The position numbers were made by a program, and so were the translations under genes. A stretch of 64,000 nt of DNA from NCBI GenBank assembly GCA_000720995.1, contig JOEL01000006.1, forward strand, positions 150,256 through 214,255, in the 5' to 3' direction. Shown here in pieces: positions 26,889 through 35,983 of this stretch (position 1 is the first letter of the stretch; each line of letters starts with the position of its first letter). The notes beneath the pieces were generated by a model. That model was not told the origin of the DNA. It was given only the letters and a program-made list of their open reading frames with translations, and did not search any database. The stretch is from Streptomyces celluloflavus. GTDB taxonomy: Bacteria > Actinomycetota > Actinomycetes > Streptomycetales > Streptomycetaceae.

Positions 26889-27604
26889 CGGGTGACCCCG
26901 GCCCGTTCGGCGCAGGCACCCTCGATAAGGGTGACCACGCACTCGATGACCTGGTCCAGCGTCAGGTCGGTGGTGTCCACCTCGACGGCGTCGGCGGCCT
27001 TGGCCAGCGGGGAGGTCTTCCGGGAGGAGTCGGCGGCGTCCCGCTTGATCAGCGCCTCGCGGGTGGCGGCCAGGTCGCCGGCCTCCTTGCCCTTGAGTTC
27101 GCCGCTGCGGCGGGCCGCCCGCGCCTCGGCCGAGGCGGTCAGGAAAACCTTGAGGTCGGCGTCGGGCAGGACGGTGCTGCCGATATCCCGGCCCTCCACG
27201 ACGATGCCGTGCGGCGCCTCGGCGGCGATACCGCGCTGGAGGTCGGTGATCAGGGTGCGCACCTCGGGGACGGCGCTGACGGCGCTGACCGCGGCGGTGA
27301 CCTCCTGGGTCCGGATGGGGCCCGCGGCGTCCAGACCGTCCACCGAGATCGTCGGGGCGGCCGGGTCGGTGCCGGAGACGATCACGGGCTTGGCGGAGGC
27401 GTCGGCCACCGCGGTCGCGTCGTTCACGTCGATGCCGTTGGAGAGCATCCACCAGGTGATGGCGCGGTACTGGGCGCCGGTGTCCAGGTAGCCGAGGCCG
27501 AGCTTGGCCGCCACGGCCCTGGACGTGCTGGATTTGCCCGTGCCGGCAGGTCCGTCGATGGCGACGATCACTGCGGCCGGGGCGGTCCGGGCGGCGGTTT
27601 CCAC
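26885..27604 (-). CDS. cmk: (d)CMP kinase
   Basis: 239 residues from GTG at 27604 (an AAAGG motif lies upstream; GTG at 27616 would add four residues but has no spaced ribosome site). The P-loop is DGPAGTGKSS, followed by LGYLDTGAQYRAITW, the NMP-binding IVVEGRDIGSTVLPDADLKV, and RRSGELKGKE. It phosphorylates CMP/dCMP to CDP/dCDP in pyrimidine salvage and DNA precursor supply. Four-base overlap with plsC. Confidence 0.96.
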   Translation of the reverse strand: METAARTAPAAVIVAIDGPAGTGKSSTSRAVAAKLGLGYLDTGAQYRAITWWMLSNGIDVNDATAVADASAKPVIVSGTDPAAPTISVDGLDAAGPIRTQEVTAAVSAVSAVPEVRTLITDLQRGIAAEAPHGIVVEGRDIGSTVLPDADLKVFLTASAEARAARRSGELKGKEAGDLAATREALIKRDAADSSRKTSPLAKAADAVEVDTTDLTLDQVIECVVTLIEGACAERAGVTR

Positions 27605-27701
27605 GGTGACGAACACCTTTCTCGTACACAGGGCGGCGGGCTGAGGCCATACAGACCTCGCACAAGGTTACTGGCTCACCCGCGCCCCGCCGTCCATGGT
27701 G

Positions 27702-28787
27702 TCACTGCCGGATGGACCAGCCCCGTTCGCGCAGCTCCGCGGTGAGCACCGGCACCGCCTGCGGCTCGACCATGAGCTGGATGAAGCCCGCCTGCTGGCC
27801 GGTGGCGTGTTCGATACGGACGTCTTCGATGTTGACCGCGGCGCGGCCGGCGTCGGCGAAGATCCGGGCCAGCTCGCCCGGCTGGTCGCCGATGTAGACG
27901 GCGACGTTCTCGTACACGGCCGGGGCGGTGCCGTGCTTGCCCGGCACCCGCTCGCGGCCGGCGTTGCCGCGCCGCAGCACGTCCTCGATACCGTCGGCGC
28001 CGGCCCCGCGCGCGTCCTTGTCGTCGCTCTCCAGGGCGCGCAGCGACCGTACGGTCTCGTCCAGGTCGGCGGCGACCTCGGCGAGCACATCGGCGACCGG
28101 GCCGGGGTTGGCGGACAGGATGTCGATCCACATCGCCGGGTCGGAGGCGGCGATCCGGGTCACATCCCGGATGCCCTGGCCGCACAGCCGTACGGCGGTC
28201 TCGTCGGCGCCCTTGAGGCGGGCGGCGACGAGGCTGGAGAGCAGCTGCGGGGTGTGCGAGACCAGGGCCACGGCGCGGTCGTGGGCGTCCGCGTCCATCA
28301 CCACCGGGACGGCACGGCAGAGCGCCACCAGCTCCAGGGCGAGGTTCAGGACCTCGGTGTCGCCGTCGCGGGGCGGGGTCAGCACCCACGGCCGGCCCTC
28401 GAAGAGGTCGGCGGCCGCGGCCAGCGGTCCCGAACGCTCCTTGCCGGCCATCGGGTGCGTACCGAGATAGCGGGACAGGTCGCAGCCCGCCGCCTCCAGC
28501 TCGCGGCGCGGGCCGCCCTTGACGCTCGCGACGTCGAGGTATGCGCGCGCCACGCCGCGCCGCATCGCCTCGGCGAGCGCCGTCGCGACATGGGCGGGCG
28601 GCACGGCGACGATGGCCAGATCGACCGGGCCGGGGGGCGCCTCGGCGATGCCCGCACCGAGCGCGGCAGCCGTCCGGGCCTGGGCCTGGTCGTGGTCCTC
28701 CAGGAACACCTGCACACCCCGCGCGTGCAGTGCGAGCGCGGCCGAGGTGCCGATCAGGCCCGTACCGATGACGAGGGCGGTCCTCAC
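27702..28787 (-). CDS. tyrA: Prephenate dehydrogenase with C-terminal ACT domain
   Basis: 361 residues. NAD(P)-binding GTGLIGTS lies at 8-15; the catalytic-domain block GTHPMAGKERSGP and the helical VSHTPQLLSSLVAARL are typical. Residues ~285-361 form an ACT domain (VAVYIGDQPGELARIFADAG), a likely tyrosine-sensing feedback module. It converts prephenate to 4-hydroxyphenylpyruvate in tyrosine synthesis. GTG start overlaps the aroH stop (GTGA), so mutase and dehydrogenase are translated together. Confidence 0.95.
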   Translation of the reverse strand: MRTALVIGTGLIGTSAALALHARGVQVFLEDHDQAQARTAAALGAGIAEAPPGPVDLAIVAVPPAHVATALAEAMRRGVARAYLDVASVKGGPRRELEAAGCDLSRYLGTHPMAGKERSGPLAAAADLFEGRPWVLTPPRDGDTEVLNLALELVALCRAVPVVMDADAHDRAVALVSHTPQLLSSLVAARLKGADETAVRLCGQGIRDVTRIAASDPAMWIDILSANPGPVADVLAEVAADLDETVRSLRALESDDKDARGAGADGIEDVLRRGNAGRERVPGKHGTAPAVYENVAVYIGDQPGELARIFADAGRAAVNIEDVRIEHATGQQAGFIQLMVEPQAVPVLTAELRERGWSIRQ

Positions 28788-29146
28788 TGCGCGATGTCCT
28801 TCCGCAGCGCCCCGGCGGCGCCGAGGTAGACGTGGGCGATCCCGGTCTTGGACAGACCGGTCTCGACATGGGCGAGCACCCGCACCACGCGCTCCATGGC
28901 GCCGGTGACGTCCAGCTCCTGGGCGCAGATCAGCGGGACGTCCGTGATGCCCAGGCCGCGCGCGGCGGCGGCCGGGAAGTCGCTGTGCAGATCGGGGGTG
29001 GCGGTGAACCACACACTGATCAGGTCGTCGGGGACGAGGCTGTTGCGCTCCAGGATGGCGGTGAGCAGCTCCGCGACCCGCTCCCGCATGTGCTCCGCGT
29101 CGTCCCGCTCCAGCTGGACGGCCCCGCGGACCGCTCGTACCGCCAC
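28784..29146 (-). CDS. aroH: Chorismate mutase, AroH type
   Basis: 120 residues, the size of the trimeric Bacillus-type AroH fold, unlike the all-helical AroQ type. Motifs are VRAVRGAVQLERDDAEHM, SVWFTATPDLHSDFPAAAAR and VPLICAQELDV. It rearranges chorismate to prephenate, the substrate of the downstream tyrA. GTG at 29146 is preceded by GGGAG seven bases away. Longer in-frame starts lie in the upstream non-coding stretch. Confidence 0.95.
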   Translation of the reverse strand: MAVRAVRGAVQLERDDAEHMRERVAELLTAILERNSLVPDDLISVWFTATPDLHSDFPAAAARGLGITDVPLICAQELDVTGAMERVVRVLAHVETGLSKTGIAHVYLGAAGALRKDIAQ

Positions 29147-29533
29147 GTCACTGCTCCCTGTGTTGTGTACCGCTTCCGACGTGCCCCCGCACGCACGGTC
29201 AAGCGTATCCAGGGGCACCGACAGCCGTGCGCGGCGCCCGTCCGCCCCGTGCCGCACCGGAACCGGGTGGCGGCCACCGCCCCACCCGCCGCCGATTCGC
29301 CATGGCCACGGGTCACGGCCTGGTCGCCGAGCACACCGGCGGTGCGTAGAGGCGAGCACGGAGGGCTTCTGCCAGGGATGGACGGTTCCGCGAACCGGCG
29401 CCCGGTGAACGGGGCGCCGCGAGCCCGGTCGCCCGGGACGGACGGCGACTCCCGGGCTCCGGTGCACGGGTCCCGTACGGCGACCGGGCCTCCCGTACGC
29501 GGCCGGAATGGGCGGCCCGTGGGCCGCGCCCTC
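29147..29533. other. Intergenic region upstream of aroH
   Basis: No gene is supported. GC-rich hairpin GCGGCCC / GGGCCGC near 29512-29527 may end the pseudouridine synthase transcript, and a TTGACC on the minus strand about 65 bases before aroH is a weak promoter candidate for the aroH-tyrA-cmk-plsC unit. Confidence 0.4.
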
Positions 29534-30670
29534 CTAGAGCTCGACCTCGCGCATCAGCATGCCGACCTCGGTGTTGGTCATCCGGCGCAGCCAGCCGGAC
29601 TTCTGGTCGCCCAGGGCGATCGGGCCGAAGCTCGTCCGGACGAGCTTGTCGACCGGGAAACCGGCCTCGTCGAGCATCCGGCGCACGATGTGCTTACGGC
29701 CCTCGTGGAGCGTGACCTCGACGAGGTAGTTCTTGCCGGTGTTCTCCACGACCCGGAAGTGGTCGGCGCGGGCGTAGCCGTCCTCCAGCTGGATGCCGTC
29801 CTTGAGCTGCTTGCCCAGGTCGCGCGGGAGCGGGCCCTGGATCGCGGCGAGGTAGGTCTTCTTGACGCCGTAGCGCGGGTGCGTCAGGCGGTGGGCCAGT
29901 TCACCGTGGTTGGTGAGCAGAATGATGCCCTCGGTCTCGGTGTCCAGCCGGCCGACGTGGAACAGCCGCGTCTCGCGGTTGGTGACGTAGTCGCCCAGGC
30001 ACTGGCGGCCGTCGGGGTCCTCCATCGTGGAGACGACACCGGCCGGCTTGTTCAGCGCGAAGAAGAGGTACGACTGGGTGGCGACGGTCAGGCCGTCGAC
30101 CTTGACCTCGTCCTTCTCCGGGTCGACCCGGACGCCCTGCTCCCTGACGATCCGGCCGTTGACCTCGACCCGCGCCTGATCGATCAGCTCCTCGCAGGCC
30201 CGCCGCGAGCCCATACCGGCCCTGGCCAGCACCTTCTGGAGCCGCTCGCCTTCCTGGTCTCCGAAGGTCTTGGGGGTCTTGATCTGCGGCTTGTCGTGGC
30301 GGGCGCGGTTGCGCTCCTCCACCTGGGCGTCGTACTCACGGGGCCGCGCCGGGGCCTGGCCGCGGCCGCGCCCCGCTCCGCCCCGGGCGCCGGGGCCGGA
30401 CTTCGCTCCCGTACGGGGGCCGCCCTTGGCGCCGCCGCGGGCCGCCGCGCCCCGGCTGCCGCCCTTCGGCGCGCCCTTGCGCTCGTCGTCGCGGCCCGCG
30501 CCGCCCTGGCCACCGGATCCACCCACGTCGTAGCGGCGCTCCTCGGGACGGGGCCGGCCCGCGCGCTTCTGCTGGTCGTCGCGGCCCCCCGTGCCCGAAC
30601 GCCGGCGGTCACCGCCGGCGCCCGCGCCTCCGTTGTTCCGGTTTCCGCTGTTCCTGCCGCTGCTTCGCAT
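29534..30670 (-). CDS. rRNA pseudouridine synthase (RluB/RsuA family) with disordered N-terminal arm
   Basis: 378 residues. Residues 1-~120 are low-complexity Gly/Arg/Ala/Lys, probably RNA-contacting. An S4 domain follows (RLQKVLARAGMGSRRACEELI), then the catalytic domain with the Asp-containing GRLDTETEGIILLTNHGELAHRL, KKTYLAAIQG and HEGRKHIVRRML. It isomerises uridine in 23S (RluB-like) or 16S (RsuA-like) rRNA; the sequence alone does not settle which. ATG at 30670 overlaps the scpB TGA (TGATG), linking it to the scp operon. Confidence 0.93.
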   Translation of the reverse strand: MRSSGRNSGNRNNGGAGAGGDRRRSGTGGRDDQQKRAGRPRPEERRYDVGGSGGQGGAGRDDERKGAPKGGSRGAAARGGAKGGPRTGAKSGPGARGGAGRGRGQAPARPREYDAQVEERNRARHDKPQIKTPKTFGDQEGERLQKVLARAGMGSRRACEELIDQARVEVNGRIVREQGVRVDPEKDEVKVDGLTVATQSYLFFALNKPAGVVSTMEDPDGRQCLGDYVTNRETRLFHVGRLDTETEGIILLTNHGELAHRLTHPRYGVKKTYLAAIQGPLPRDLGKQLKDGIQLEDGYARADHFRVVENTGKNYLVEVTLHEGRKHIVRRMLDEAGFPVDKLVRTSFGPIALGDQKSGWLRRMTNTEVGMLMREVEL

Positions 30671-31482
30671 CAATGATCCGTCTGAGAGTCGCCGCTGTCG
30701 TCTACGTCGAACGACGGGATACCTTCCGGGGAGTCACCCTCGACCGCGTCCGCCTCCGGGAGGAACGGTGCGAGCTCCGGGAGCTCGTCCAGGCCGCGCA
30801 GGCCCATCCGCTCCAGAAAGTAATTCGTCGTCCTGTACAGGATCGCACCTGTTTCAGGTTCCGTCCCCGCCTCCGCCACCAGACCGCGCTGGAGGAGGGT
30901 GCGCATCACGCCGTCGCAGTTCACGCCGCGTACGGCCGAAATCCGGGAACGGCTGACCGGCTGACGGTACGCGACCACGGCCAGAGTCTCCAACGCGGCC
31001 TGCGTGAGCCGGGCCTGCTGCCCGTCCAGGACGAAGCTCTCCACCGCGTCCGCGTACGCGGCCCGGGAGGAGAACCGCCAGCCGCCGGCCACCAGCCGCA
31101 GCTCGAAACCGCGGCCCTGGCGGGCGTACTCGTCGGACAGCTCGCGCAGGGCCAGCGCGACGGCACGGCGGGGCCGCTGCAAGACCCTGGCCAGGTGCTC
31201 CTCGGTCGCGGGCTCGTCGACGACCATGAGGACGGCCTCCAGGGCCGGCTTCAGCGCCAGCTCCGCGACGCCCAGCGCCCCGGCGGGCGCCGTCGCGGCC
31301 CGCTCCTGCGGACCGGGCTCCGCGCCGTGCCCCACACCGGGCGGGGCGCTGCTCGCCGCTCGGCCGTACGCATCGGCCGTGCCGATCGCGTCGGCCGTAT
31401 CCGTCGTGGCGGCGTCACCCGTTCCGTACGTGCCGACTCCGTATGTGTCGTCGCTCTCGCCTGCCTCGTGCCCGCCGGTCAC
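30670..31482 (-). CDS. scpB: Segregation and condensation protein B
   Basis: 270 residues. The first ~65 residues are a Gly/Ala/Thr/Asp-rich disordered arm; the rest is two winged helices: ELALKPALEAVLMVVDEPATEEHLARVL, then LTQAALETLAVVAYRQPVSRSRISAVRGVN. An acidic tail closes the protein. ScpB dimers bind ScpA and SMC to form the condensin that compacts and segregates the chromosome. GTG start overlaps the scpA stop (GTGA). Confidence 0.95.
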   Translation of the reverse strand: MTGGHEAGESDDTYGVGTYGTGDAATTDTADAIGTADAYGRAASSAPPGVGHGAEPGPQERAATAPAGALGVAELALKPALEAVLMVVDEPATEEHLARVLQRPRRAVALALRELSDEYARQGRGFELRLVAGGWRFSSRAAYADAVESFVLDGQQARLTQAALETLAVVAYRQPVSRSRISAVRGVNCDGVMRTLLQRGLVAEAGTEPETGAILYRTTNYFLERMGLRGLDELPELAPFLPEADAVEGDSPEGIPSFDVDDSGDSQTDH

Positions 31483-32549
31483 GTGCGCTCCGTCTCCGTT
31501 CCGTCCTCGTCCTCTGCTGCTCTTTCCGCCTCGGCCGGCTCGTCCGGCATCGGCGCCTCGGTGGCGCGCGCGTCCGGTTTCCGGTCGAACTCGTCGGTGA
31601 CGACCGGGTCGGCGTCCGTCGTACCCGTCCAGCGGACCGTCAGCGGCCCCAGGGCCTCCTCCTGGTCCAGCGCCACCACGCGCTCCCGGTAGAGCTCCAG
31701 CAGCGCCAGGAAACGGGCCACGACGGTGAGGGTGTCCGGCGCGTCCGCGACCAGTTCCCCAAAACCGGCCTCGCCCGCCTCCCGCAGCCGCGCCACCACC
31801 ACCTCGGCCTGCTCCCGCACGCTCACCAGCGGCGCGTGGATGTGGTCGAGGTGGAGCTGCGGCCTGGCCCTGGGCCGCATCGCCCGCACCGCCAGTTCGG
31901 CGAACCCGGCCGTCCCGATACTGATGACGACCTCGGGCAGCAGCTCGGCGTGGTGCGGCTCCAGTCCGACCGTACGGGGGAAGCGGCGCGCCTCGTCCGC
32001 CAGCCGCCCGCTGAAGATGTCCGCGATCCGTTTGTACGCGCGGTACTGGAGCAGCCGGGCGAAGAGCAGGTCGCGGGCCTCCAGCAGGGCCAGATCCGCC
32101 TCGTCCTCGACCTCGGCGGCGGGCAGCAGCCGGGCCGCCTTCAGGTCCAGCAGCGTCGCCGCGACGACCAGGAACTCGGTGGTCTGGTCCAGGTCCCAGT
32201 CCGGCCCCATGGCGCGGATGTGCGCCATGAATTCGTCCGTCACCCGCGACAGCGCGACCTCGGTGACGTCCATCTTGTGCCGGGAGATCAGCTGGAGGAG
32301 CAGATCGAAGGGGCCCTCGAAGTTGTCCAGCCGGACGGTGAACCTGCCGTCGTCGCCCCCGGGGGACGGTGCTCCGTCCGGTGCCGGCCCCCGCGGCTCG
32401 TCCGGACCACGGGGAGGTGCCGCCGACGGCCCGTCCCCGGGGGCGGGCGGCTCGGCGGGCCGGCCGGGATCCGGTTCGCCGTCCGGCCCGCGGCCGATGG
32501 TGCGCCGCGGCGCGCGGAGGGAGCGGGCGTCGTCGTTGGTCGTCGGCAT
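31479..32549 (-). CDS. scpA: Segregation and condensation protein A (kleisin)
   Basis: 356 residues: a ~65-residue Pro/Gly/Asp-rich arm, the N-terminal kleisin helix region (FTVRLDNFEGPFDLLLQLIS, then HKMDVTEVALSRVTDEFMAHI), a central helical part (LLDLKAARLLP), and a C-terminal winged helix (TLTVVARFLALLELYRERVV) followed by an acidic tail. It bridges SMC heads and ScpB. It stands third in a ParA-216aa-ScpA-ScpB-pseudouridine synthase gene order that couples two segregation systems. Confidence 0.95.
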   Translation of the reverse strand: MPTTNDDARSLRAPRRTIGRGPDGEPDPGRPAEPPAPGDGPSAAPPRGPDEPRGPAPDGAPSPGGDDGRFTVRLDNFEGPFDLLLQLISRHKMDVTEVALSRVTDEFMAHIRAMGPDWDLDQTTEFLVVAATLLDLKAARLLPAAEVEDEADLALLEARDLLFARLLQYRAYKRIADIFSGRLADEARRFPRTVGLEPHHAELLPEVVISIGTAGFAELAVRAMRPRARPQLHLDHIHAPLVSVREQAEVVVARLREAGEAGFGELVADAPDTLTVVARFLALLELYRERVVALDQEEALGPLTVRWTGTTDADPVVTDEFDRKPDARATEAPMPDEPAEAERAAEDEDGTETERT

Positions 32550-32715
32550 CGCGGTCCATGGTGCTGCGGTCCCCGCGCCGGGGCGACGGGCTGGTCACGG
32601 GCGGGATTCCCGGCGGCTCCGCCAGGGGTGCCCCGCCGAAAAGGCAGGCTATCCCGCCGGTCCGCCCCGCCGGGAACGCCGCACGGCCGGGGCCCCGGCG
32701 GGGCGGCAGGACGTC

Positions 32716-33366
32716 CTAGCGTCCGCGCAACCGCCGTACGAGGATGCTGGCGTCGCCGCGCGACTCCAGGTCGGCGAGGACGACGGCCACCGCCTCGCGG
32801 ACGATCCGGCCGCGGTCGACGGCGAGGCCGTGCTCACCGCGCAGCACCAGACGCGCGTGTTCGAGGTCCATGAGCTCCTCGGCGGAGACATAGACGGTGA
32901 TCTTCTCGTCGTGCCGCTCCCGGCCGCTGGGGCGCCGGTTGGCCCCGCGGCCGCCGCGACGGCGGCCCGTCCCGGCCGCCTCTTGACCGTTCTGTCCGGC
33001 CTGTCCGGTCGAGCCGGTCTGGCCTGGCGTCCCGGCGGGCTGGCCCGCCTGGTGGCGGTGACCCTTGGGGCCTCCCTGGTCCGCCTCGCGGCCGCTGTGC
33101 TCGGCCGGGGCGCCGGCCGGAGCGTCCGTACCCGCGCCCGGCCCACCGTCGGCGGCCGACGGGCCACCGGCCTCCGGCTGCCGCAGCCGGACGGCGGTGG
33201 ACGCCTCCGGCGCGTCCACGGCCGGATCGGCCTCGCCGGCCGGCGCGGGCACCCGGGGTGCCTCGCCGCCGGCCGCGGAGCCGTTCACCGCGCGGCGGGG
33301 AGACGAGGACTGGAGCCCCATCCCCCCGGTGGTGCGGAACAGTTCGTCGGCTCCGGGCAGACTCAC
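32716..33366 (-). CDS. Uncharacterised ParA-associated protein with RHH-like C terminus
   Basis: 216 residues. Residues ~15-145 are disordered (Gly, Ala, Pro, Gln, then an Arg-rich patch TGRRRGGRGANRRPSGRERH). The last ~65 residues are compact: KITVYVSAEELMDLEHARLV, a short loop, then DRGRIVREAVAVVLADLESR and a final ASILVRRL. A beta strand followed by two helices resembles ribbon-helix-helix DNA-binding proteins. It has a GTGA overlap with the ParA gene (GTG at 33366; GTG at 33378 is possible), the position normally held by parB, but it has no ParB motifs. Likely role: DNA- or SMC-contacting partner of this ParA. Confidence 0.8.
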   Translation of the reverse strand: MSLPGADELFRTTGGMGLQSSSPRRAVNGSAAGGEAPRVPAPAGEADPAVDAPEASTAVRLRQPEAGGPSAADGGPGAGTDAPAGAPAEHSGREADQGGPKGHRHQAGQPAGTPGQTGSTGQAGQNGQEAAGTGRRRGGRGANRRPSGRERHDEKITVYVSAEELMDLEHARLVLRGEHGLAVDRGRIVREAVAVVLADLESRGDASILVRRLRGR

Positions 33367-34526
33367 TCGGCGTGACACCGGGCGAGCACCTCCCTGGCGA
33401 GCTGACGGTAGGCGGCGGCACCGACGGAGTTGGAGGCGTACGTGGTGATCGGCTCGCCTGCGACGGTGGTCTCGGGGAAGCGGACCGTACGCCCGATGAC
33501 GGTGTGGTAGACGTGATCGTCGAAGGCTTCCACGACGCGTGCCAGGACCTCGCGACTGTGCACGGTGCGGGAGTCGTACATCGTCGCCAGGATGCCGTCC
33601 AGCTCCAGTTCGGGGTTGAGCCGCTCCTGGACCTTCTCGATCGTCTCGGTGAGCAGCGCCACCCCGCGCAGCGCGAAGAACTCGCACTCCAGCGGGACGA
33701 TGACCTTGTGAGCCGCGGTCAGCGCGTTGACGGTGAGCAGACCGAGCGAGGGCTGGCAGTCGATGACGATGTAGTCGTAGTCGGCCAGCAGCGGCTTGAG
33801 CGCCCGCTGCAAGGTCGATTCGCGCGCGACCTCGCTGACCAGCTGGACCTCCGCCGCCGACAAGTCGATATTGCTGGGCAGCAGGTCCATGTTGGGGACC
33901 GCGGTCTTCAGCAGCACCTCGTCGGCCGACATACCCCGCTCCATGAGCAGGTTGTAGACCGTCAGGTCGAGCTCCATCGGGTTGACGCCGAGGCCGACCG
34001 AGAGCGCGCCCTGCGGGTCGAAGTCGACGAGCAGTACGCGTCGTCCGTATTCGGCGAGGGCGGCGCCCAGGTTGATGGTCGAGGTGGTCTTGCCGACCCC
34101 GCCCTTCTGGTTGCACATCGCGATGATCTTGGCGGGGCCGTGATCCGTCAGCGGTCCCGGGATCGGGAAGTACGGGAGCGGGCGCCCGGTCGGGCCGACC
34201 CGTTCGCGGCGCTGGCGCGCGGCGTCCGGCGCGAGCGTCGCCGCGTATTCGGGGTCCGGCTCGTACTCCGCGTCCGGGTCGTAGAAGTGCCCCTCGGGCA
34301 GGTCGTCGTAGTCGGCGAGTCGGGCGCGTTCTCCACTGCCCCGGTCGCCGGCCGTGGCGTTCACGTGATGGCCGTCCATGCTGTGGTGGGCTGTCGTGGT
34401 CATGCCCTGACGGGCTGCGAAGGTGTGGACTGCGACGGAGCCGACAGCCTCCGGCCCCGAGGGACCTGGGCCCCGTCCAACCGCTCCTGGCCGGCCACCT
34501 CCGGGAGTAAATGTCGACTCATTCAC
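33363..34526 (-). CDS. parA: ParA/Soj-family chromosome-partitioning ATPase
   Basis: 387 residues. The deviant Walker A motif is KGGVGKTT (141-148), Walker A' is LLVDFDPQGALSVGLG and Walker B lies in YDYIVIDCQPSLG. A ~130-residue N-terminal arm precedes the ATPase and is largely charged and disordered. GTG at 34526 is chosen because AAGGAGGT sits 10 bases upstream; Met42 is a weaker alternative. No parB or parS was seen. This is the Soj-like paralogue found beside scpAB in streptomycetes rather than the oriC-proximal ParA that works with ParB. It probably positions cargo such as SMC-ScpAB on the nucleoid. Confidence 0.93.
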   Translation of the reverse strand: MNESTFTPGGGRPGAVGRGPGPSGPEAVGSVAVHTFAARQGMTTTAHHSMDGHHVNATAGDRGSGERARLADYDDLPEGHFYDPDAEYEPDPEYAATLAPDAARQRRERVGPTGRPLPYFPIPGPLTDHGPAKIIAMCNQKGGVGKTTSTINLGAALAEYGRRVLLVDFDPQGALSVGLGVNPMELDLTVYNLLMERGMSADEVLLKTAVPNMDLLPSNIDLSAAEVQLVSEVARESTLQRALKPLLADYDYIVIDCQPSLGLLTVNALTAAHKVIVPLECEFFALRGVALLTETIEKVQERLNPELELDGILATMYDSRTVHSREVLARVVEAFDDHVYHTVIGRTVRFPETTVAGEPITTYASNSVGAAAYRQLAREVLARCHAE

Positions 34527-34867
34527 AAGTCGTCTTACCTCCTTGGATGTGACCAGGAAACTTATCGATAGGTCAGCGTGGCACCATGCCGACGGTTGGC
34601 GACTCTATGGCGTGTCGGGCATCCGCAGCAACACAATCCACCGGACCCGGCGCGATGTGTCGGTAACGGAACCCCGCAATGTCAAGGGTGCAAGCGGCAT
34701 GAGCCCGATGTTTCGAGGGTGGGCGAAGCGGTTAAAGGGTTACGTTCACGGCGAGTTGGGAGCCGCCGGCCCGGCGACGGGGTCTCGGCGTGTCGCACAC
34801 GCGACCGGCCGGGCCTTGTCGACAAGGCCCGGCCGGTGGTACAGCGTTGACGTGCGCGCTTGACGCG
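34527..34867. other. Region between ald and parA
   Basis: It holds the ald terminator palindrome (34804-34837) and, at its left end, the parA ribosome site (AAGGAGGT) with an AT-rich stretch including CTTATCGATAGG around 34560-34571 that may belong to the parA promoter. No gene. Confidence 0.5.
34804..34837 (-). terminator. 34-bp perfect palindrome terminating ald
   Basis: Two 17-base arms (ACCGGCCGGGCCTTGTC and its exact complement) meet without spacer, 30 bases after the ald stop. The RNA would form a very stable hairpin with a TCGA tip. Confidence 0.8.
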
Positions 34868-35983
34868 TCAGCCGAGCAGCGTGCGCAACTCGATCGATTC
34901 CAGACCGTGCGCCTCGGCGACGGAGGTGTAGACCACCTTGCCGTCGTGCGTGTTCAGGCCCTTGGCCAGCGCCGGGTCACGGCGCAGCGCCTCGACCCAG
35001 CCGCGGTTCGCCAGCTCCACGATGTAGGGCAGCGTCGCGTTGGTGAGCGCGTAGGTGGAGGTGTTCGGGACCGCGCCGGGCATGTTGGCGACGCAGTAGA
35101 AGACCGAGTTGTGGACCGGGAAGGTCGGCTCGGCATGCGTCGTGGGGCGGGAGTCCTCGAAGCAGCCGCCCTGGTCGATCGCAATGTCGACAAGGACACT
35201 TCCGGGCTTCATCTTGGCGACGAGCTCGTTGGTGACCAGCTTGGGGGCCTTGGCGCCGGGGATCAGGACGGCACCGACGACGAGGTCGGCCTCGACGACG
35301 GCCTTCTCCAGCTCGTAGGCGTTGGAGACGATCGTCTGCACCTTGGTGCCGAAAATCTTGTCCGCCTCGCGGAGCTTGTTGATGTCCTTGTCGAGCAGCG
35401 TGACGTGGAAGCCGAGGCCCACGGCGATCTGCACGGCGTTCCAGCCGGAGACGCCGCCGCCGATGACGACGGCCTTGCCCGCGGAGACACCGGGGACGCC
35501 GCCGGGCAGCACGCCGCGGCCGCCGGCCTGGCGCATCAGGTGGTACGCGCCGACCTGCGGGGCGATCCGGCCCGCGACCTCGGACATCGGGGCGAGCAGC
35601 GGCAGCTGGCGGCCGGCCGTCTCGACGGTCTCGTAGGCGATGGCGGTGGTGCCGGAGGCCAGCAGCGCGTCCGTGCACTCCCGGGAGGCCGCGAGGTGCA
35701 GGTAGGTGAAGAGGGTCTGGTCCTTGCGGAGGCGGTGGTACTCCTCGGCGATCGGCTCCTTGACCTTCAGCAGCAGGTCGGCGGTGGCCCAGACCTCGTC
35801 GGCGGTGTCCAGGATGCCGGCGCCGGCCGCGGCGTACTCCTCGTTCGTGATGGACGAGCCGAGACCGGCGTCCTTCTCGACGAAGACCTGGTGGCCGTGG
35901 CGGACGAGCTCATGCACTCCGGCGGGCGTGATAGCCACCCGGAACTCGTTGTTCTTGACCTCGCGGGGGATGCCGACCTTCAC
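34868..35983 (-). CDS. ald: Alanine dehydrogenase
   Basis: 371 residues from GTG at 35983, the exact usual family length, beginning VKVGIPREVKNNEFRVA. Visible blocks are LTPAG-like AITPAGVHEL, the Lys-containing LLKVKEPI substrate site, YLHLAAS with the catalytic His, the NAD site VVIGGGVSGWNAVQIA and DIAIDQGGCFE. It interconverts alanine and pyruvate with NADH/ammonia and works as a homohexamer. An AAGGA motif lies 11 bases upstream of this GTG; GTG at 35992 is the alternative. Single-gene unit. Confidence 0.97.
   Translation of the reverse strand: MKVGIPREVKNNEFRVAITPAGVHELVRHGHQVFVEKDAGLGSSITNEEYAAAGAGILDTADEVWATADLLLKVKEPIAEEYHRLRKDQTLFTYLHLAASRECTDALLASGTTAIAYETVETAGRQLPLLAPMSEVAGRIAPQVGAYHLMRQAGGRGVLPGGVPGVSAGKAVVIGGGVSGWNAVQIAVGLGFHVTLLDKDINKLREADKIFGTKVQTIVSNAYELEKAVVEADLVVGAVLIPGAKAPKLVTNELVAKMKPGSVLVDIAIDQGGCFEDSRPTTHAEPTFPVHNSVFYCVANMPGAVPNTSTYALTNATLPYIVELANRGWVEALRRDPALAKGLNTHDGKVVYTSVAEAHGLESIELRTLLG

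Noticed and set aside
33363-34526. Reading the ParA here as the oriC-proximal ParAB system
   Set aside because: There is no parB, no parS-like TGTTTCACGTGAAACA site and the flanking genes are scpA/scpB, pyrG and ald rather than gidB/rnpA.
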